A stretch of DNA of 64,000 bases from Spirochaetaceae bacterium (GTDB lineage Bacteria > Spirochaetota > Spirochaetia > DSM-27196 > PXBQ01), in assembly GCA_007695285.1 (NCBI GenBank), contig REEC01000133.1, positions 1-64,000 on the forward strand. The letters are read 5' to 3'. How positions within the stretch are numbered: position 1 is the stretch's first letter; the number at the start of each line of letters is the position of its first letter. The notes beneath the pieces were generated by a model. That model was not told the origin of the DNA and ran no database searches. It worked only from the letters and a program-made list of their open reading frames with translations. This document shows, one piece after another, positions 59,554-64,000 of the stretch. Position numbers and translations under genes: made by a program.

Positions 59554-60426
59554 TTATTCGCCCTTTTTCGCCACGCGTCCGAGAGTCAGCGAGATGTCGA
59601 GCGCACTCACCGAGTGCGTGATATCGCCGACCGAAATGAACCCGACTCCGGTCGCCGCGACGCGTGCGACGGTCTCGAGCGTGATCCCGCCCGACGCTTC
59701 GAGCGGCACTCTACCGGCGACAAGATCAACCGCTTCGCGCATACGATCGAGCGGAAAGTTGTCGAGCATAATACGGTCAACGTCGAGATCGAGCGCGGTT
59801 CTTACGTCGTCGAGCGTCCGCGCCTCGACCTCGATCGGTACGCCGGGATACGCGGTGCGTACCTTCGCGACGGCATTCACGATTGAACCTTCCCGATCGA
59901 TGTGGTTGTCCTTGATCAGCGCCATGTCCCAGAGCCCCATTCGATGGTTCACCGCACCGCCGACGAGAACCGCGTACTTGTCGAGCAATCGGTGCCCCGG
60001 GGCGGTCTTCCTCGTGTCGAGTATCCGCGCGCGGGTTCCTGACACTGCCGTGACATACTCCGCGGTTTTTGTCGCGATCCCGGACATGCGCTGGAGGAAG
60101 TTGAGCGCGACACGCTCGCCGCGCAGAACCGAGCAGACGGGACCGTCGACGTGCCCGATCACGTTTCCGGCGACGACACGGTCGCCGTCCCGGCGCACGA
60201 AGTCGCATTTGACCGTCGGGTCGAGACGCGAAAAAACCCTGACCGCAACGTCGCAACCCGCAAGAACGCCCGGTGCTTTCGCGGTAAACGTCGCGCGCAT
60301 CGAGTCGTCGCGCGTAAAAATCGAGTTCGACGTGACGTCGACGCCGTCCTCGTCGAGTGCGAGTTGGATGATCCGCTTCACCAGCTCATCGGTGTCCGGG
60401 GCTCGGATCGGTTCATGTAAGCTCAT
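59554..60426 (-). CDS. nadC: Nicotinate-nucleotide pyrophosphorylase (carboxylating)
   Basis: A 290-residue quinolinate phosphoribosyltransferase. Marks: ERVALNFLQRMSGIATKT, LDTRKTAPGHRLLDKYAV and MLDNFPLDRMREAV, then SGGITLETVARVAATGVGFISVG. It turns quinolinate and PRPP to nicotinate mononucleotide. Abutting nadB; the promoter at 60435-60463 predicts a leaderless start. Confidence 0.94.
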   Translation of the reverse strand: MSLHEPIRAPDTDELVKRIIQLALDEDGVDVTSNSIFTRDDSMRATFTAKAPGVLAGCDVAVRVFSRLDPTVKCDFVRRDGDRVVAGNVIGHVDGPVCSVLRGERVALNFLQRMSGIATKTAEYVTAVSGTRARILDTRKTAPGHRLLDKYAVLVGGAVNHRMGLWDMALIKDNHIDREGSIVNAVAKVRTAYPGVPIEVEARTLDDVRTALDLDVDRIMLDNFPLDRMREAVDLVAGRVPLEASGGITLETVARVAATGVGFISVGDITHSVSALDISLTLGRVAKKGE

Positions 60427-60434
60427 ACGGTATG

Positions 60435-60463
60435 AGTATGTCCACGGGAGGCTCGGCGGTCAA
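60435..60463 (-). promoter_or_regulatory. nadCB promoter, probably leaderless
   Basis: On the minus strand TTGACC (60463-60458), 17 bases, CATACT (60440-60435), then 8 bases to ATG 60426. No ribosome-binding site. Confidence 0.6.
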
Positions 60464-60506
60464 GAACTCCCTATGGCGCGCTGCCGTTTCGCGGCTGTCC
60501 GGTCGG

Positions 60507-61661
60507 TTACCGTGCCCAGTCCAGCCCGGACTCGGCAAAACTCTGATCGGCGGCGTGCGCGCGCGCGATCCCGTCCTCTATTCCGCGAACGACCGTGTCG
60601 TACCCATCGCCGTCAAGGAAGTCCGGCGCGATTTCACGAACGGGTGCGACGCGAAACAGCTCCTCGATACAGAACGTATGCGCGTGCGCGGCGGTGATTG
60701 GGCAGCTCGGCGCCCGGCCGTCGATGATCGCACGGATCGCATCGGTGTACGACAAGGTGTGCGCGTTCTCGGTCCCGTTAGAAAACTCGTCGATCACGGT
60801 ACCACCACGGCGGACCGTCGTCATGCCCCAGCCCGCGTCGCTCCGATACACCCAGTCGTACACGGCCTCTTCACACTCGACGGTCAGAGCGGGTTCGGTC
60901 GGTATCCGTGCCGCGTGCGTCGCCCAGAACTCAAGCTCCGCACCGGCATCGGTCGTGACGCGTATGAACTGCGTGTCGGCAGATCCGATCGGCTTCGCGC
61001 GGAAGTTCTCCCCCGCGACTCTCCCGGGTACGCCCGGCCCCGCAACACCCGCGATGAACAACATGTTCATGACGAAGTGAGCGAGCGCATTTTGGAGAGG
61101 AGAGTCGTACACGACGCGACCGTTACACTCAAGCGCGCCGGCCCACTCATTTCTCCGGTAGTACGCCTCTCCTCTCGGCCAGACGCCGAACCCCTTCGCG
61201 CGCACGAGCGCGCCGTACTTGCCGGACCTTACGTCCGAGGCGATCCGTTGAATGCTCTCGGAGGCGATGTTCTGGAACCCGATCGAGAGAAAACCGGGGG
61301 ACCCCTCAGCGGCAGCGATCATCCGGTCGACCTCAGCAAGAGACCCGGCGGCGGGTTTCTCGCACAGAACGTTGAAGCCGGCCGCGAGCGCGGCGACCGA
61401 TATTTCCTCGTGAAACGGGATTCCGACCGGAACGCCGATCAACTCGAGTTTGTCTTTTTCCGCGGCGAACATTTCCTGATACGTGCGGTATACGCGAACC
61501 CCCGAGGTGCGTAGCTCCGCCTCGATCTGCTCTTCGCCGAGCCCCGGCGCGTACGGCACGCGGATCACAACGGCGACAAGATGCGCATCGCACTCCGCGA
61601 TGTAGCGACGGTGCGCCGCCGCGTACCCGCTCACGCCGATCAACCCAACTCGAATACTCAT
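60507..61661 (-). CDS. Gfo/Idh/MocA-family oxidoreductase
   Basis: A 384-residue dehydrogenase: RVGLIGVSGYAAAHRRYIAE Rossmann start and NVLCEKPAAGSLAEVDRM catalytic Lys. It overlaps the upstream ParA-like gene by 4 bases, an odd partnership with no evident shared role. Substrate unknown. Confidence 0.85.
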   Translation of the reverse strand: MSIRVGLIGVSGYAAAHRRYIAECDAHLVAVVIRVPYAPGLGEEQIEAELRTSGVRVYRTYQEMFAAEKDKLELIGVPVGIPFHEEISVAALAAGFNVLCEKPAAGSLAEVDRMIAAAEGSPGFLSIGFQNIASESIQRIASDVRSGKYGALVRAKGFGVWPRGEAYYRRNEWAGALECNGRVVYDSPLQNALAHFVMNMLFIAGVAGPGVPGRVAGENFRAKPIGSADTQFIRVTTDAGAELEFWATHAARIPTEPALTVECEEAVYDWVYRSDAGWGMTTVRRGGTVIDEFSNGTENAHTLSYTDAIRAIIDGRAPSCPITAAHAHTFCIEELFRVAPVREIAPDFLDGDGYDTVVRGIEDGIARAHAADQSFAESGLDWAR

Positions 61662-63304
61662 TTCTGCCTCACTATTCGTGATAGACGGTCCGCACCGTCG
61701 CGCATCGCTGCCGACGCCGCGTTGAATGCAAACCCGACAAAAATGCCGAGTCCGCTGTTGACGGTGTCGTGAAGAAAGTTCGTCAGTAACTTCAGATACG
61801 CGTTCGCGTTCGTCTTTTTTTCCGCGTTCCGGAGGATGAGCGCGTTCAACCCGAACGTTTTGACGATTCTGCTCAACTGGGTACGTACGACCGGAAATAA
61901 TGCACGCACCATCGCGAAGTACCGTTGATGATACCGCTCGTCCCGTTCGACGAGCAGCCGGATCTGAGTCCGGGTGTCGCGCCTCGTACCGTTACGGGTC
62001 TTTCGGGTCGGGATGAAATCGGTCACGAGTGACGTGACGGCTTTTGACGACCCGAGTTTGAACAGCGCGTAGTAGAACATAAGAAGCCCGGCGAGATTCC
62101 GGTTCTCGGGCGTGGCGAGGTTCGGCGTCGCGGCGACGCGTCGCATCACACGTATCAACGCCGCGTCGAGATTCCGCGACGAGAACACGCTGCCTGCAGC
62201 AGAGAACATCCGTGACGTGTTCGCGCTTTTTTCGATGCTTTCCGTCAAAACGCGGTGCGCGACGGTCAAATCTCGGACGAACGGATCGACGTGAACCGCG
62301 TCGAGGTACGCGGTGATATCCGTACGTCCCGAGAGCGAGACGCGGACGGGTTTGCCCGACGCCGAACGCACGACGTCACCGATAAACGTCTCTATGCGCG
62401 CAACGTACTCCGCACTCGGCGCGACGTCCCTGTTCCTTCTGACGTAGAAACGGATCAGTTGCCGCAGGCGTTCGGACACCGTCGGCGCGAACGCGATGTT
62501 CGCGAGCCGACGTTCGAGCAGAAGCTCGACGATTTCGCGCATCCGTGCTTGTACGTTCACCGTGTACGATACAGTCTGTTGCAAGAGGTCCAGCGCAGCG
62601 TCGTGAGGGATGAACGCGAGGTCGACGACTCGCGCACGTTCGGTCGCTGAGATCTTCAGGTCGTCGGAGACGTGGCGATTGTAGTTTCCGACGACGTCGC
62701 GCGTATCAAATCCGTGTTCGCCTGCCGGGACGTACTTATTGTGCCACAAGAATACCCTGAGCGTAGGGACGATCTCGAATGCGGCTTTGATGTACCCGCC
62801 CGACGACACGTGTGCGGTCGGCTCGGGATTCGTCACGACAAGAAGCGATGCAACCGAAGGAAGAAACGAAAGGTTCTCCTCGGCACCGATGCCGGCCGGA
62901 AGGTCGAGCAGGATTATGTCGTACCGATCGTCGATCTCGCGCGCAAACCTTCCGTACAGGCGTTCTCGCATCGCGTGCGACGCGCTCCCGTTTGTCTTCG
63001 CGTGAGGGAAAACGAGTTCAAGGTTCTTGAACACCGTTAAGACGTGATCCGAGAGTTGATCGTCGTCACGATCGAACGTGGCTCGTACGCGACCGAGTTC
63101 GTTCTCGGAGATGTCGAGGATCACCGCGGTGTTCGACAACGGGTCTAGATCGATCAGCGCGACGCTCAGACCCGAACGTGCGTACTGAATCGCGAGATTC
63201 ACTGCTGTTGTCGACTTTCCGACGCCACCTTTGCCCGAACCGATCGCGACGGATTTTCGGCGGACGGACGTGGTAGCGACGGACGGTGCTTGAAGTTCGG
63301 ACAT
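61658..63304 (-). CDS. ParA/MinD-like ATPase with long C-terminal extension
   Basis: A 548-residue protein. The first 240 residues are a MinD/ParA-type deviant Walker ATPase: SVAIGSGKGGVGKSTTAVNLA (residues 17-37), LSVALIDLDPLSNTAVIL and IILLDLPAGIGAEENL. The remaining 300 residues are helical with no recognised domain and contain many Arg/Lys (TRKTRNGTRRDTRTQIRLL). No ParB lies next to it. ATG 63304 is chosen because TATAAT lies 7 bases upstream; ATG 63313 is inside that box. It may position a structure such as flagella or chemoreceptors, as FlhG-like ATPases do. Confidence 0.8.
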   Translation of the reverse strand: MSELQAPSVATTSVRRKSVAIGSGKGGVGKSTTAVNLAIQYARSGLSVALIDLDPLSNTAVILDISENELGRVRATFDRDDDQLSDHVLTVFKNLELVFPHAKTNGSASHAMRERLYGRFAREIDDRYDIILLDLPAGIGAEENLSFLPSVASLLVVTNPEPTAHVSSGGYIKAAFEIVPTLRVFLWHNKYVPAGEHGFDTRDVVGNYNRHVSDDLKISATERARVVDLAFIPHDAALDLLQQTVSYTVNVQARMREIVELLLERRLANIAFAPTVSERLRQLIRFYVRRNRDVAPSAEYVARIETFIGDVVRSASGKPVRVSLSGRTDITAYLDAVHVDPFVRDLTVAHRVLTESIEKSANTSRMFSAAGSVFSSRNLDAALIRVMRRVAATPNLATPENRNLAGLLMFYYALFKLGSSKAVTSLVTDFIPTRKTRNGTRRDTRTQIRLLVERDERYHQRYFAMVRALFPVVRTQLSRIVKTFGLNALILRNAEKKTNANAYLKLLTNFLHDTVNSGLGIFVGFAFNAASAAMRDGADRLSRIVRQK

Positions 63305-63311
63305 CGGGGCC

Positions 63312-63317
63312 ATTATA
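63312..63317 (-). promoter_or_regulatory. -10 box of the ParA-like gene
   Basis: TATAAT on the minus strand, 7 bases before ATG 63304; the -35 region is weak. Probably a leaderless transcript. Confidence 0.5.
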
Positions 63318-63388
63318 TCGAACCGCATCCTGCCCGAAAAGCTGTAATCTCGATCCAGTTTTCTGCACGATATCACGCGGTGTCGCGC

Positions 63389-63417
63389 TTGACACCCGCG
63401 GTTCAAGAGATTACAGT
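63389..63417 (+). promoter_or_regulatory. leu operon promoter
   Basis: TTGACA (63389-63394), 17 bases, TACAGT (63412-63417). Transcription would start near 63424, three bases before the ATG of the leader peptide. Confidence 0.7.
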
Positions 63418-63426
63418 ATTTTCGGA

Positions 63427-64000
<574 letters not shown>

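Overview
The window is a GC-rich, gene-dense stretch of a bacterial chromosome with a Gram-negative type of envelope: lipoproteins with lipoboxes and a beta-barrel-like protein. PEGA-repeat surface proteins, a DUF1820-like protein, HD-GYP signalling and an Mbh/Mrp-type antiporter fit a free-living spirochaete-like organism, but no rRNA or other decisive marker is present, so the phylum is an inference. I see no rRNA, tRNA, CRISPR array, transposase or phage gene.

Layout. 1-2200: the end of a dTDP-glucose 4,6-dehydratase gene, a DapA-family aldolase and a VapBC toxin-antitoxin pair. 2246-6051: a LOG-family protein and three exported proteins, one with PEGA repeats and one a lipoprotein. 6247-7634: a beta-barrel-like gene broken by an in-frame TGA, then a BrnT/BrnA toxin-antitoxin cassette sitting inside the remnant of a second copy of that gene. 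7741-18661: a 5'-truncated AraC-type gene and a carbohydrate-use region (TIM-barrel epimerase, SIS isomerase, zinc dehydrogenase, SAF oxidoreductase, FGGY kinase, Gfo/Idh dehydrogenase, sulfatase, DUF4038 glycosidase). 18724-22288: an operon running from an anaerobic sulfatase maturase to LrgA/LrgB.

22470-31006 is the most unusual region. One operon encodes a triple-PilZ/LuxD-like hydrolase/methyltransferase fusion, an AMP-ligase-like protein with a degenerate P-loop, an acyl carrier protein, a histidine kinase-receiver-HD-GYP protein and a second methyltransferase. It reads as acyl-thioester chemistry wired to cyclic-di-GMP at both the sensing and the degradation step. 31038-34391 holds a hydrolase, a PH-like/CbxX AAA+ protein and a PTS EIIA protein. 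34504-38744 is an eight-gene Na+/H+ antiporter operon in the order of the archaeal Mbh antiporter half.

38789-50716 has spermidine-synthase-like membrane proteins, a GNAT-like protein, an O-methyltransferase, a GH38 alpha-mannosidase, a SpoU-type RNA methyltransferase, an exported PIMT and a TPR protein. 50737-54530 is a PotABCD polyamine importer. 54722-56650 encodes two abutting divergent class III cyclase homologues, the second apparently dead. The rest holds an Fe-S aldo/keto reductase, nadC-nadB, a ParA-like ATPase with a Gfo/Idh gene, and leuA behind a classical leucine attenuator.

Regulation. A recurring arrangement is a sigma70-type promoter whose -10 box ends 6-9 bases before the start codon with no ribosome-binding site. 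I count about a dozen genes of this kind, which predicts leaderless mRNAs. Genes inside operons, and several first genes, keep normal Shine-Dalgarno sequences.
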